From Gymnopus androsaceus JB14 (taxonomy: Eukaryota > Basidiomycota > Agaricomycetes > Agaricales > Omphalotaceae), in assembly GCA_009733575.1 (NCBI GenBank), contig ML769711.1, positions 1 through 64,000 of the forward strand: DNA of 64,000 nt. Direction: 5' to 3'. Shown one piece after another: positions 46,983 to 58,320 of this stretch (the stretch's first letter is position 1; the number at the start of each line of letters is the position of its first letter). Both the position numbers and the translations under genes were made by a program. The notes under the pieces are model-generated. The model ran no database searches. It saw only the letters and a program-made list of their open reading frames with translations, and was not told where the DNA came from.

Positions 46983-47144
46983 TCCAACAGCTTGAATTAA
47001 TTTGATCATCTTTGACAACTCAACTTAGGCTCATCTGTCCCAAATGGCTCACATGCTCAGATGCACGAATCATACTGCTGAGTGTGGCTTATCCATGCTT
47101 AACTCATCAAATTGTGCTGAACTGCTGAATTTGGGCAATTCTTG

Positions 47145-47720
47145 ACTTTTCTTCACCAAACCCATTGTTCCATTTTAGGAAGGCCGACTGATGTAAGCAT
47201 TTGGGCTCCGGACTCCGGAGCACCCACATGACATGCTTAACATCACATATTCAGATTACAATGTAGCATAAGGAAGCCACAACGGTGCAGTAGTATCTAG
47301 AACTGAGTTGCACCGCTGATTTTGCTGGGGATTAGGGCTCGATACCTGCTGTGTGTTGTTTCTTGTGTCATTACTAGTTTCTTTTATTATTATTTAGCAA
47401 TGTTGGCACTAGCTCTTGTTAGCATTGCCAAACCTGGGGAGCTAGTGGTTAGGGTGAGGGGTTGGGCCTATTTTAATAGCACAAAAAAGGCTTTAGAGTG
47501 CCCACCGAGGCTTCCGGTTTGGGGGACCCCCCCCCCCCCCCCCCGAGCATAGCAAGGGAGGGGAGGGAAGCGGAGTGTGGGCCCAATGTTTGCGCAACTT
47601 GGGAGAGAAAGTATCTTTTACTCTACATTACATCATTTCCGGTGGTCTCCGGAGGCTCTCCATACCCATGCTTATATCAGTATCTGCCTAAAACAGAACA
47701 ATGAGTGGTGGAGAAAAGTG
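47145..47720. other. non-array insertion with a long poly-C run
   Basis: This block does not show the 29-bp repeat. It holds a GCTCCGGACTCCGGAGC palindrome near 47204 and a run of about 19 cytosines near 47526-47544. No ends, duplication or gene were identified. Confidence 0.45.
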
Positions 47721-48201
47721 GCAATTTAATTTGGGCTCATCCATGCTTGGCTGTGCTCAGCTGCCTGAATCTGGTTCATCCATGCTGAACTGCTCAACTT
47801 TGGCTCATTCATGCTCAACAGCTCAATTCAGGGTTATCCATGCTCAATGGCCCAAATTAAGCTTGATCCTACTTAACAGTGGCTCATTGGCCTTGCCTAA
47901 TGCTAAACTGCTCAATTTAGGCTTATCCATGTCCAACCATTGAGAACCGATTAGCCTAGGTTGAGCAGTTGAGCATACAATGAGCCCAATTCAAGCCATT
48001 GAGCTTGGATGAGCAATTCAGCATGATTGAGTCCGATTCAGATAGTTGAGTATGGATGAAACAAGTTGAGCATGGAAATTTGAGCTATTGAGCATGATCC
48101 AGAGTATGATTCAGGGTTTCCTGTGGCAAAATGTGCCAGACCTTGGGACCAATTCAAGCATTGAGCAATTGAGCATGATTGAGCCCAATTCAGGCAGTTG
48201 A

Positions 48202-48458
48202 CACTGGGGGCAGAGATCGAGGCACTTGATGGACAAGTGCCTCAAATGCACCAGTCAACGGACTGGGTAATGCACTAGCTAGGGCACTTGCAGAAAACAA
48301 AGGCAATGGGTATGCGGGCCGGTTTGCCAAGCCAAATTGGCATCAAATCCCAATGCTGCTCTTGTTCTTCAAATCATTGCCTACATGTGTTACCTGGTGC
48401 ATCAGGTAGTGCATTAAAGGCACTGGATTTCTGGGTGCATTGGTCTTTGCCCCCAGTG
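48202..48458. mobile_element. CACTA-like MITE, 257 bp
   Basis: Ends CACTGGGGGCAGAGATCGAG and TCTTTGCCCCCAGTG form an inverted repeat and are flanked by a perfect 3-bp duplication TGA (48199-48201 and 48459-48461). The CACTG start with a 3-bp duplication is the CACTA-superfamily signature. Confidence 0.78.
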
Positions 48459-49000
48459 TGAGCACAGATGAGCATGGATGAGCTAAATTGAGCAGTTCAA
48501 GCCTCATTCAAATCATTGTGTATGAAACAATCTAACCTGAATCATTGAGTATGGATGAGCCCAAAGTGAGCAGTGCAGCATGATTCAAGCAGATGAGCAT
48601 GAATAAGCCTGAATTGAGCAGTTCAGCATAAGGCAAGGCCAATGAGCTGTTAAGCATGATAATCAATTTGGGCCATTGGGAATAAGCCTGAATTGAGCTG
48701 TTGAGCATGATTGAGCCCAATTGAGCCATTGAGCATGGATGAGTCAAAGTTGAGCAGTTCAACATGGATGAATGAGCCCAAATAAAGTTTTGAGGTGTTG
48801 AGCACATGTAAGCCCAATTTAAGCCATGAGCATGGATGAACCTAAATTGAGCCATTGAACATCATCAAGTCTGATTTGAGCCATTGAGCAAAGATGAGCA
48901 TAAGGCTAGCCCAATTCAAGGGATGATCCCAGATTGAGCAGTTCAGCACAATTCAAGCAGTTCAGCGTGGATGAACCAAATTTGAGCCATTGAGCATAAG

Positions 49001-49310
49001 GGGCATTCGGCATTGAAATGGCAGACATGATGCCTACCTTCTGCATTGGGTGACAGGTAAGGGATCTAAGATTCTGCCATTGAAATATTCACGTGACTTG
49101 CAAAAAGAAGCTAGTTGTGTCGTCCCATTCGTTCACCATTTGTTCAACACATCCAAGCTCCATTCTTCGAAGGATTGAATGGTTTCCTGCTCTGAGATTG
49201 ACTCTTATTTGTGACGGTACCTCGGTCATTGCTGTGGTAGCATGAATCTGACAGCTTACCAACAAATTACAACATTGGCACTATGTCTGCCATTTCAATG
49301 CCGAATGCCC
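49001..49310. mobile_element. inverted-repeat MITE, ~310 bp
   Basis: A perfect 28-bp inverted repeat starts GGGCATTCGGCATTGAAATG at 49001 and ends at 49310. It interrupts the 29-bp repeats. No clean target duplication could be read because the flanks are themselves repetitive. Confidence 0.75.
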
Positions 49311-50631
49311 TTTGATTGAGCATGATCAAGCCTGATTTGACCCTTGTCAATGGATGAGCCTAAGTTCAGCAGTTGAGCATTTCAAGGAGTTGAGCATAAG
49401 ATCAGCCTAGCTCAAGCCATTCAGCATGGATGAGCCAAAATTGAGCAATTGAGCACTGATGATCATAGATGAGCCCAAATGGAGCAGGTCAGCACAATTT
49501 GATCAGTTGAGCATGGATAAGCTGTAATTGAACAGTACAAGTTGAGCAGATAATCAGCAGATGAGCATGGATGAGCCCAATTTGAGCCATTGAGCATGGT
49601 CATGCCTGATTTGAGCTAATTGGGACAGATGAGTTTAAGTTGAGCTGTTGAGGATGATCAAACTAATTCAAGCTGCTGGATGTGGGTAAGGCTAAATTGG
49701 GCAGTTGAGCATGGAAGCCTACATTGAGCCATTGAGCATGGATGAACACAAATTGAGCAGCATCACATAATTCAAGCAGTTGAGCATGGACAAGCTTAAA
49801 TTGAGTCATTGTGCATAGATGAGCCCAAATTCAGCAGCACAGCATGATTCAAACAGTAGAGCATAGATAGGCCTTAATTGAGCCGTTGAGCATGGATGAG
49901 CCCAATTAAGCACAATTCTGGCAGTTAGACACAAATAAACTTGGATGACTCCCAATTGAGCAGGTCAACATTGATAAACCTAAATTGAGCCATTGGGTAT
50001 GGATGAGCCCAAATTGAGCAGTTCAGTATGATTTGAGCAGTTGAGCATGGATGAACCCAATTTGAGCCATTGAGAACAGATGTAGGTTGAGCGGTTGAGC
50101 ATGATCAAGCTAGACTCAAGGGGTTGAGCATAATGTAAGCTCAATTCAAGCCATTGAGCATGGATGAGCCAAAATTGAGCAGCTGAGCATGATGGAGCCT
50201 GATTCAGGCAGCTGAGCACAGCTGAACATGGATAAGCCCAAATGGAGCAATTGAGGCAGTTGAGTATGGATGGACTCAGATTGAGCAGTTCAGCAAAATT
50301 TGATCAGTTAAGCATGGATGAGCCAAATTGAGCGGTATGATTTGTGCAGTTGAGTATGGATGAACCCAATTTGAGCCATTTGAGACAGATGAGCCTAGGT
50401 TGAGCTGTTGAGAATGATCAATCTAATTCAAGCTGTTGGAAATGAGTAAGAGATAAGCCAATTGTTGTAAGGTGCCCGAAAAAACGCGCACAGCCACAAC
50501 TGAGTGACGACTCGGCTTTGCGTACAAAGCGGACCGCGCGTGCTGGATCTAGCGCTTATGTTCACTGCTTCTGACCATAAATCATTTCCCTAGCACGTAT
50601 TTCTTCTTTGCCGCTCTTCAAATTTTTACTT

Positions 50632-50740
50632 CATCAGCAAAACCTGGATTTTTGCTGGATAAAACCAATACATTTGGAGTATCTCTGGAGCAAGGGTGCC
50701 AATTCCAGAGAGCTCCAGAGCTCTCTGGAGAAGTTTGACT
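50632..50740 (-). mobile_element. TA-type MITE, truncated diverged copy 5
   Basis: The left half only is present: CATCAGCAAAACCTGGATTT, then TGGAGTATCTCTGGAGCAAG and the CCAGAGAGCTCCAGAGCTCT palindrome, ending at ~50740. The right end is missing. It is more diverged than copies 1-4, suggesting an older insertion outside the repeat field. Confidence 0.7.
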
Positions 50741-51107
50741 ACGTGTTCTCAGATTGAAGTTGGTGCTCGAGTCCATTGTAGGCGACCATAACGATATCTG
50801 AAATACAATACTCCTTTCTCCGTAACTGACTGATCCTCACTTCCCTCGGCACAAGCCTTTGTCTTGTTGCTCAGTAGAACCCAGCCGGGCCATGTCATGT
50901 CACCAGTGGCCCTTGCCCTTTGATCGAGATGAAGGCCTTTTGTCTCCCTCTTCCTCATATATAATGAGTTTTCACGGTGCATTCCTTTCCAACTTCCACT
51001 CTCACCCCGATATCCGCTCTTTCCTTCTTTTTTGCATCCCATCCTTTCTTCTACTCTCACCCCGATATCTGAATCATCTTCATTTTTAGGCTGGGCCTTT
51101 TTTCAAT

Positions 51108-51602
51108 ATGCCTTTCAAACAGTTCGCAATGACAGTCTTCTTCCATGGAAGCGAAACGACACTTGTGCAACTTCCATCTTTAGTGTGCCTCGAGGCCGAC
51201 TCCGAACGGCAAAGGTGAGCAAATATCATCACATCTTGTACTCGAGCTCAAGCATCTGACTCTACAATTAGCTCTCTGCAGTCATCCCGGTGAGTTTCTG
51301 CGAATATACACTCGCGCCTCACAACTCACTCTTTCGATAGACCCCCGTCCGTTACTCCATCACCAACTCATCGAAGTGTAAATTTTGAGGAGCCAGGCGA
51401 GATTGACTCGGATGGGCAAAAGTGAGTAAAAAGCGTATGTTGTACTCGAACTCAAGATCTAACTCTACAATCAGCCGTCTGAAGTCCTATCAGTGAGTGT
51501 CTACGAATATACTCTAGTGCCTCACAATTCACACTTTCGGATAGATCTCTGTCCCCTACTCCACAACCTTCACAAACTCTGTCCAAGATGCCCGATTGTT
51601 GA
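51108..51602 (+). CDS. small protein gene with two 18-nt micro-exons
   Basis: Five exons keep one frame through GT-AG introns, all in phase 2: 51108-51214, 51272-51289, 51341-51421, 51475-51492 and 51545-51602, giving 93 residues. Exons 2 and 4 are only 18 nt. The block intron-micro-exon-intron-exon is imperfectly duplicated (about 51205-51415 and 51420-51630), so exons 2-3 and 4-5 are paralogous. The protein starts MPFKQFAMTVFFHGSETTLV and continues Ser/Pro-rich (PPSVTPSPTHRS, SLSPTPQPSQTL). No domain is recognised. The consistent phase supports a real gene, but there is no homology support. Confidence 0.5.
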
Positions 51603-52189
51603 AGGGTGAAGTTTGAGGAGGCAGGACCAAGTTCTTTGGTTCACCAGTGAGTATGGTCGTTGAATTGTTCTTTCCTTCTTCCTTGAATTTTCAATCCAAG
51701 TCATAGTACTCGGTCGAGTCAACACCGCAAAAGCCCAACGCCATACAGTTCTTCTTCATCGAACAGTGATATCCGGTAGGCATCTCCCACTGTGGTTTTA
51801 TTGATTTTAACTTATCAAAACTAGTGATGAGGTTGACCTGGATATTTACATTCCTAGTCGCAATCCCCGCAAACCCGAGGCCCCCGCCCAAGATATATCG
51901 CAAAATTTCGCGTACACAGAGAACAATTATCAAACCCGAAGTAACAGGAGGGCGGTCGCTACTCACTGGTACTCTTTCACCACCAGATGCTGCTACTTCT
52001 AAGCTAAATATCCCGATAGTTATCGGGAGTCGTTTTGCAAAGGATTCCCGATAACTCGAAGGTCAAAAAAATTCTGCCATTTACCAAAAATCCCGATAGC
52101 TACCTGGCCGCCCCTGCCGCCTGCTCGGCAAGTCGGCCAAATTGTTGTTTCCGATTCTCCCCATGCTCCTGGCGCTTATTGGACCTAAT

Positions 52190-52920
52190 GCTGCATATTT
52201 AGCATAGTGCAGGAACAAATTTCAGTGAATATTTATCATTGTCTAACCATTACTTTTCTGTGGCACCTGCTGGGCGCTTAATAGTGCATTATGCTCAATA
52301 TTTGGCATAGTGCAGGGTGATATTTCAGCGAATATTGAGCATTGCATAACCATTACTTTTCTGTGGCACCTGCTGGGCGCTTAATGCGTTATGCTCAATA
52401 TTTGGCATAGTGCAGGGTGATATTTCAGCGAATATTGAGCATTGCATAACCATTACTTTTCTGTGGCACCTGCTGGGCGCTTAATGCGCTATGCTCAATA
52501 TTTGGCATAGTGTAGGTCATATTTTAGCAAATATTTTGCATTGCATAACCATTACTTTTGCTGTGGCACCTGCTGGGCGCTTAATGTGTTATGATCAATA
52601 TTTGGCATAGTGTAGGGTCATATTTCAGCAAATATTCAGCATTGTATAACCATTTCTTTTTTGTGGCACCTGCTGGGTGCTTAATGCATTATGCTCAATA
52701 TTTGGCATAGTGTAGGGTCATATTTCAGCAAATATTTTGCATTGTATAACCATTACTTTTCTGTGGCACTTGGTGGGCGCTTAAAAGTGTGTTATGCTCA
52801 ATATTAGGCATTGTGTGTTATGCTCAATATTTGGCATAGTACAGGGTGATATTTCAGTGAATATTTACCATTGTTTTACCTAAGAGTGTGTTATGCTGAA
52901 TATTTGGCAAAGAGTGTGAA
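52190..52920. repeat. ~100-bp tandem repeat, six to seven copies
   Basis: The unit contains CACCTGCTGGGCGCTTAATG, ATGCTCAATATTTGGCATAG, GTGATATTTCAGCGAATATT and GCATAACCATTACTTTTCTG. Its GTGGCACCTG word recurs near 52261, 52363, 52463, 52563, 52662 and 52763. The central copies are nearly identical and the outer ones diverge. There is no coding potential. It lies just downstream of the KDZ gene end. Confidence 0.85.
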
Positions 52921-53038
52921 GCATATTTTGATAAAAAAAACACCAATTAAGCGCCTGGAATATTTTACAAAAGATCTCATCATCACACTTTGAATACCTT
53001 CGCGCGCCTACAGTCTTCTGACGAACGTTGTCCCCAAC

Positions 53039-56000
53039 TCAAAGGCTCACTCCATGGTCCCCTGTTCCATCCTCAGCCTCGTAATCAGGCTCCGAATCTT
53101 CTGCTCTTTCTAACTCGACCTCTGATTCCACATCTGATTCCCCTAATTCCTCATCCGAGTCATCTACATTGATGGTCCGATTGTCAGGTGGAGCTAGTCC
53201 GATCTGGACGTCTGAGGCTCCCACAAGAAAGCGCGCCCAGAGAACATGGAACTGGCCAGCAATAATCCTCCTTACCGCGGCCTGTTTGTGTGCATAGACT
53301 GATACCCCCTCGGAATGTTCACCAGAAAACTCGGGAATTGTTGCCCTCTTTTCCCATTCCCTAGCCTGACTCTCTAAGCTTCCCAAACAGTAGCTCATTT
53401 CTGCCCTGAGAAGCTGTACCTGCTCTCTCCACCTCCGAACTCTTGCGTAGGCCTTGCAAAACTTCACTCTAAGGCCTAGAATAAGAAAATAAACATAGTA
53501 AGCAGAGGTAAATAGATGAACAGGCTATTTCATATCTTCATAGAGCGCCTGGTTCTGCTCAAAAGTACCTTTGCCATCTGCCGCAACCCAAATCCAAGAA
53601 ATGAGAAAGCGGCTCTGGCCTGCTCCTGCAATCCCTTGCACCTGACCATGTTCATTGACCATTGCTGCTTCCTTTCTCCTGCTTTTCATTGCCCTCTGCT
53701 TTTTCTTCTTCTCCTCCTCCTCATCACCCATCATCCTAATATCGGACTGCTCCAGCTTCCTCCATCCAACATTGTCCTCACCTAAAATCAAGGCCTTGGC
53801 AAACCTAGCCCGACGATATGTTGCAGTCGCAAGATCAACTTTCTTTTGCTGATTATCAAGCAAAGTTCAGGACCAACTGGCAGCCTTCTGCTTCCTTGCA
53901 TTGTTATTCTTGTAGGTGTACAGGCGGCGTTTCACAAGAAGGCTATGGCGGAGCTGATCAAGAGCCAAACCGCACTGGGCGTCCCTAAATCGAGATTCAA
54001 TATTTGCCAAATGAACATTTCGACGGGTTAACGGCATCTCTGAAGGAAACAGAAGGAGGATATCCTCAGATTCAGGTGGAGGTAGGGGATTTCCGGACGA
54101 GTCTACTAGAGGAGCCGAAGTAGCAAGAACTTGGAGAGCAGCTGGGTTGTGAACATGCTGCAAGGTGCGCACCCTGTTGATTTGCCGTTCTATACGAGTC
54201 CTTCGATCCACAAAGTTTGCCTGCTGCTTGCTAGTAGGAGATCGGGTGTTCTTGACATCTAGACGAAGCTGCCTCCTATGAGATCTGTGATTTAGACATC
54301 CGCCGGACTTTGAATTGAATACTACATACTGTTGATCTTCCACTTCCAAAAGCAAGAAGATATATTGCGCAGGTGTGGTATCCCTCGCCGCAACATCCAA
54401 ATCGTCACTGTTGTCATCTATATCTTGCTCACGTGCCTCTCGAGCCTCTCGAGCCTCTTTCTTTTCCTCCTTGGCCAGCTGCAGTCTGATATCTTGAAGA
54501 GTCGGACCTGGACGGTGTATGATAATAATGTAAGGCTGTTCAGCATAAGAAGACTCACTAGACTTGGGCAAACTGAAAGGATTAAACGTAGACTTTCCTT
54601 GTTCAAACAGGTGTACCATCTCCTTCCACTCCTCAGCCTCACTCTGCTGATTCGCCTCAAACACTTTGAAACCATCTTCCTGTTCCTTAAGATCTTTGAT
54701 AGCCCTCGTGAGACGTTTTAGTAAAAGATGACCTGGATGTTTTTAAAAAGATTCAATTTGAAATGTTTTGCAAAATATTCAGAAAGATGGTTACCTTGTG
54801 AAACATTCTTGTGCCAGTTCCAATGGTGCCAGTAGTCCTCAATGGTGTTCTGGCGACTGCCCGGACCCATTTCTCGTGTGCTACTTCCCAGTAGACCGCT
54901 TGCTGACCAAATTCTTTCAATCCCTTCCATATCACTCATGGCGGCGCCCAGCATGTATAAGAGGTTGAAATAATCCTGGCATTTGAGTAGATGGCCCAAG
55001 ATATGGAGCTTGGGGATAACAAATGCCAGGATTCGGTGGATGGTAGCCAATCTGATCAGAGGAGGGAGGAGCTTGATTCTTTCTGATAAACGTTTGAACC
55101 ATTGGCAAACTATATCATATGATAGCAAAATCCAAAGTAATATATGGATGTGTCGGAGATGCGGATAAAACACAATAATCAACATTTCCATATCTAAAAA
55201 ATGTTGGAAATTGCGCATTGGATGTTCGGAAATAAACCCACTTCTCTCCTTTCTGCATATCGCCCACTCCGTTAGCCATAATAACTTCATGGCATCCACA
55301 AGTACACATGGCTACACCGGTCGTGGAGTACCCCTTTGAGTATTTTGTGTTTGCATAATCAAGCGCTGCAAGACCTGTGCAGGTGCAAATCTACAATGCT
55401 CTTTTAGAATAGGCTAGAACGAGGATTCAATACTACTTACCTCATCTTGGTCCCCCATTTGCACACAATACTCTTGGTAGGGACCAGACTCGACAAAATA
55501 ACTTCCGCCGTCACACAGAGGAGGATCTGTCTCCCAACTTCCAGCATGATGGCGCTTCAGCCGGAAGCAGGCATCTATGGCGACAAAGACGCAATAAAGA
55601 AATCTACAAATGTCAAATGTGAACATGTCAAATTTGTCACGAATGTCTAACATACCGCTCTTCCAGTCCAGCTTTTTCCCAACCCTCTGGCAAGTTAATC
55701 CCTGGCGCGGGACAAGCAATGCATCTAACTGCAAGCTCCCCTGGTTTTGTCTCTGCAATCTTCCGAATGCCATTGTTGCCCCTGCCGGCTCTCTGTAGCT
55801 CCTTCAGATGTCTCCACTGGCGAACAAGACGTAAAAAAGAGAGATAGCAACCCTTAAAGTTCTTCCCTCCCGAGTTTCGTATGGGCTATGAAAGAAGAGT
55901 TTGAACAAAGACGAGCGAAATCAGAACAACACATACAGTAAAGCTCTTCCCACCAATGTTATCCGTCATCTTCTCCAGGCTCACGTAGTAGTCGTAAGCA

Positions 56001-56979
56001 GTCACCTTCCCCCGATGAGATAACATGTGGAAGAGTTCCAGTGCACGGAATGTGCAGACAGTCTTTGGTCTCTCCATCGTTGCCGGTAGCCACTTATTTA
56101 ACATGATCTGCTCCCAGCGTTCCTTGCCCATGTTGAAAGGACAGCCACAGAAGTCGACCTTGACGCGGTGCAGTTTGTCAACGTGAATGATGGTGAAATC
56201 TTCTGGGCCGGGCTCGGGATGAGAGCAGGAGGTACCGTCGGGATGTCCAAGTTGTATGCGTAGCCCAAGCTCCTGCAGAGAGCAATCCTCGAAAAATTTG
56301 CCATTCCATTTCTATTGCAAAGAGTCAGTTTCTCAAAAGACGCAATGTGTAAAATATACCTTGATAGAGTGAAGTGGATTTTCCGCATGCTCTTGTACGC
56401 AGCAAGCTGCACACAGCATTTTACGTGACAAGCAGTTGTTGCAGGCGTAGTTGGCAGACTGGTTAGCATGCTGGCAACCGGCACAAACCCCAGTAGTTGA
56501 AGAATGGCCCTCAACGGTCATGAGGACATGCAGAGCTTCGTCACGCTGCCCCATCCAGCTCAATAATGGATAGTCCTACCAAACCAGCTTCAGGAATCTA
56601 GAACCCATTTAAGTAAAGGTCATGTACTCACTGACTTCTCTTTATTTCTCCTGACAGTCTTGACCTTTTGAGGTTCTGAACCTTCAAAGTACCTTATTGG
56701 TTCATCGTGAATATCCGTTGGTCCCTCGGTAGAGCTTGAGGAAGAGACAGGAGGCCTAGCCTTGGTTGAGGGAGTGGAAGCTGTATGCTGGATTTTCTTC
56801 TCTACAATGCGTCTGTGGTCACCGGTCAAAGTTTGAGATACAATGGGAGAGTGAGCGGGGTTTTTTGCAGAAAGTCCAAAGGAGGATAGGGTTAGTCCAG
56901 ATAACAGATTTTCATCCTGTTTCCGAACTCGTTTTGCGTTAGAGGTACTGGGAGTAGAGTCTGCCAAGCGTTTCGACAT
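53039..56979 (-). CDS. KDZ-superfamily transposase with CxC2-like cysteine cluster
   Basis: Minus-strand multi-exon gene starting at ATG 56979 (MSKRLADSTPSTS); verified exons include 56979-56632, 56575-56360 and 56311-55937. After a low-complexity head comes the cysteine cluster CAGCQHANQSANYACNNCLS then LCAACCVQEHAENPLH, the N-terminal module seen in fungal KDZ (Kyakuja-Dileera-Zisupton) transposases. The RNase-H-fold catalytic region is visible as AIDACFRLKRH (Asp), LLSYDIVCQWFKRL (Asp) and SDMEGIERIWS (Glu), followed by the hallmark SSTREMGPGSRQNTIEDYWH-HWNWHK. A coiled, acidic C-terminal domain follows and ends at 53039. One TGA (53867-53869) interrupts the C-terminal domain, so this copy may be truncated after the catalytic core. 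Intron borders in 55.9-53.5 kb were not all fixed. Confidence 0.88.
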
Positions 56980-57136
56980 AATGATCAACGAGTTCAAGTT
57001 CGTAAGCGCTCACAAGCGCTAAATTACTGTTCAACCATTCAAAAAGTTCACGTCACAAGCGCTAAATTGCTACATTTTGCTAAATATTATTCATTTCCCT
57101 CAACAAGTTCAAGAAGGCCTTTGAGTGCTAAAACTA

Positions 57137-58320
57137 TCATACATTATGCAGTGAAGGCAAAGCGACTTCTTTTTCCATCAGGTCCAGCCAATGCTGAGCT
57201 TCTGCCACGCTAGAAATCTCTCACATAATGATATCCTTTGAAATACTGAGACTATGAGCCAACAGCAATCCTGCACGGCCCCTTTAGTTGAGGCCAAAGT
57301 CAGTCAACGCGTCAGCTGCCAATCAGCACACTCACTCGGATACAATCTCATTCTGTTGAAGGTTATGAACCACCCATCGGGAACGATATTCCTCCACGGC
57401 GTCAACTTTGAGAGTGTTGAACCAAAGCCATGCTTCTTGCATGCTTTTGACCTCCCTCATAACCAACTCCTGGTTAGTCTTCAATGCATCTTCAAAAAGC
57501 CTGCTGGCCCAATGTCTTTAGAAAGGAAGAGATGAAAAATAAGTAGCGAGAGCAGCAGGGCTACACACCCAGTGACCAATTCATTAATTCCAGCCTCAGG
57601 TGTATTGACTGCCCAGCAACGAATCTTCTCCTGGCTGCCTGCGCTGTCCTCCAAGCAACCTGACGCATCAGACAGGTCTGAGCCTGACGAAATAGATATC
57701 GGTGGAGGTTCACCAGCAGCATGCTCCTCTGCGACCGTGGATGTGGACGGGGTGGCAATTGGGGAGGCTTCATTGAGAACAACAGGCTTCTCTTCCTGAG
57801 TGGCGTTGGGAGTGGTGCACGCAATGTTTGAGGCGGTTGCCAGATAGTGTGTTCCTTGAGCAAAGCCAGCTGGGTGTTGATGCTCTGCCAGGCAGTATAG
57901 TCGCCATTCTTGGAGAGCAATTTCATGCGTAGCATACTTGGGATGGTGCGAGTTGAAAATAACGCTATCTGAATTGAAACTGGATTCACCGTCAGTCCCT
58001 CTAAATAATATAATTCAAATACTGAAAGACAGTACACACTACTCAACATAGCACCCTGGCATTGGCCCGTTGAAGACATTGATATAAATTTGGGTCTTCC
58101 CTTCTTGAAGATCGGATGGCTCAAACAAAACCGGCGTACACGTTGCTGAGTTTATCTTGAGAGAATTGTTGTTTTGAGCAACAGAATAGTCTGTGAACTG
58201 TTCTGTCTCTTCTTCAGAGTCAGATTGGTACAATGAAGCACTGTGTAAGATATAAGCACGAAGGATTATCACAATGCTACATGCTTACTATCTTTTTTTT
58301 CGACGTCCAGAAGGGCTCAT
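57137..58320 (-). CDS. KDZ-neighbour accessory protein, possible viroplasmin-like fold
   Basis: Minus-strand gene from ATG 58320 (MSPSGRRKKR) to TGA at 57137-57139. Several short exons can be read: exon 1 joins across a GTAAGC intron to ASLYQSDSEEETEQFTDYSV; later ones give QIYINVFNGPMPGCYVE, DSVIFNSHHPKYATHEIALQ-EWRLYC, a Ser-rich linker, and VAEAQHWLDLMEKEVALPSL. The 'Y-x-V-F-x-G ... F-x-S-x(n)-A-x-x-x-W' pattern resembles the viroplasmin / RNase H1 N-terminal hybrid-binding fold, but this is a weak resemblance. It lies between the KDZ transposase and the dioxygenase on the same strand, which suggests a joint unit. Not all exon borders are fixed. Confidence 0.45.

Larger units (their letters stand above)
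39170..50460. repeat. 11-kb field of a degenerate ~29-bp repeat with strand switches
   Basis: Apart from insertions, the sequence is built from variants of a ~29-bp unit, core GATGAGCCCAAATTGAGCAG followed by TTGAGCATG, with shorter 20-26-bp variants. Blocks in the TTGAGC orientation (e.g. 39.2-42.8, 43.66-43.87, 44.33-45.8, 47.94-50.46 kb) alternate with blocks in the GCTCAA orientation (e.g. 42.80-43.20, 43.27-43.65, 46.14-46.61, 46.98-47.14, 47.72-47.94 kb). In the GCTCAA orientation the consensus has no stop in any frame, which explains the many short open frames of MLNCS..AHPCS.AQ type; these are not genes. The unit is not a multiple of three and no transcript structure is evident. Confidence 0.9.

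Noticed and set aside
39170..50460. Dozens of short open frames with MLNCS, AHPCS and AQLGSS-like peptides
   Set aside because: They arise because the GCTCAA-oriented repeat consensus has no stop codon in any frame; the 29-bp unit is not a codon multiple and no splice or start pattern is conserved.
52006..52060. Operator-like palindrome CCCGATAGTTATCGGG
   Set aside because: It is an imperfect palindrome repeated loosely nearby; there is no adjacent promoter or gene to support a regulatory site.
52190..52920. CRISPR-like direct repeats
   Set aside because: The ~100-bp units are contiguous tandem copies without unique spacers, and the sequence is eukaryotic.
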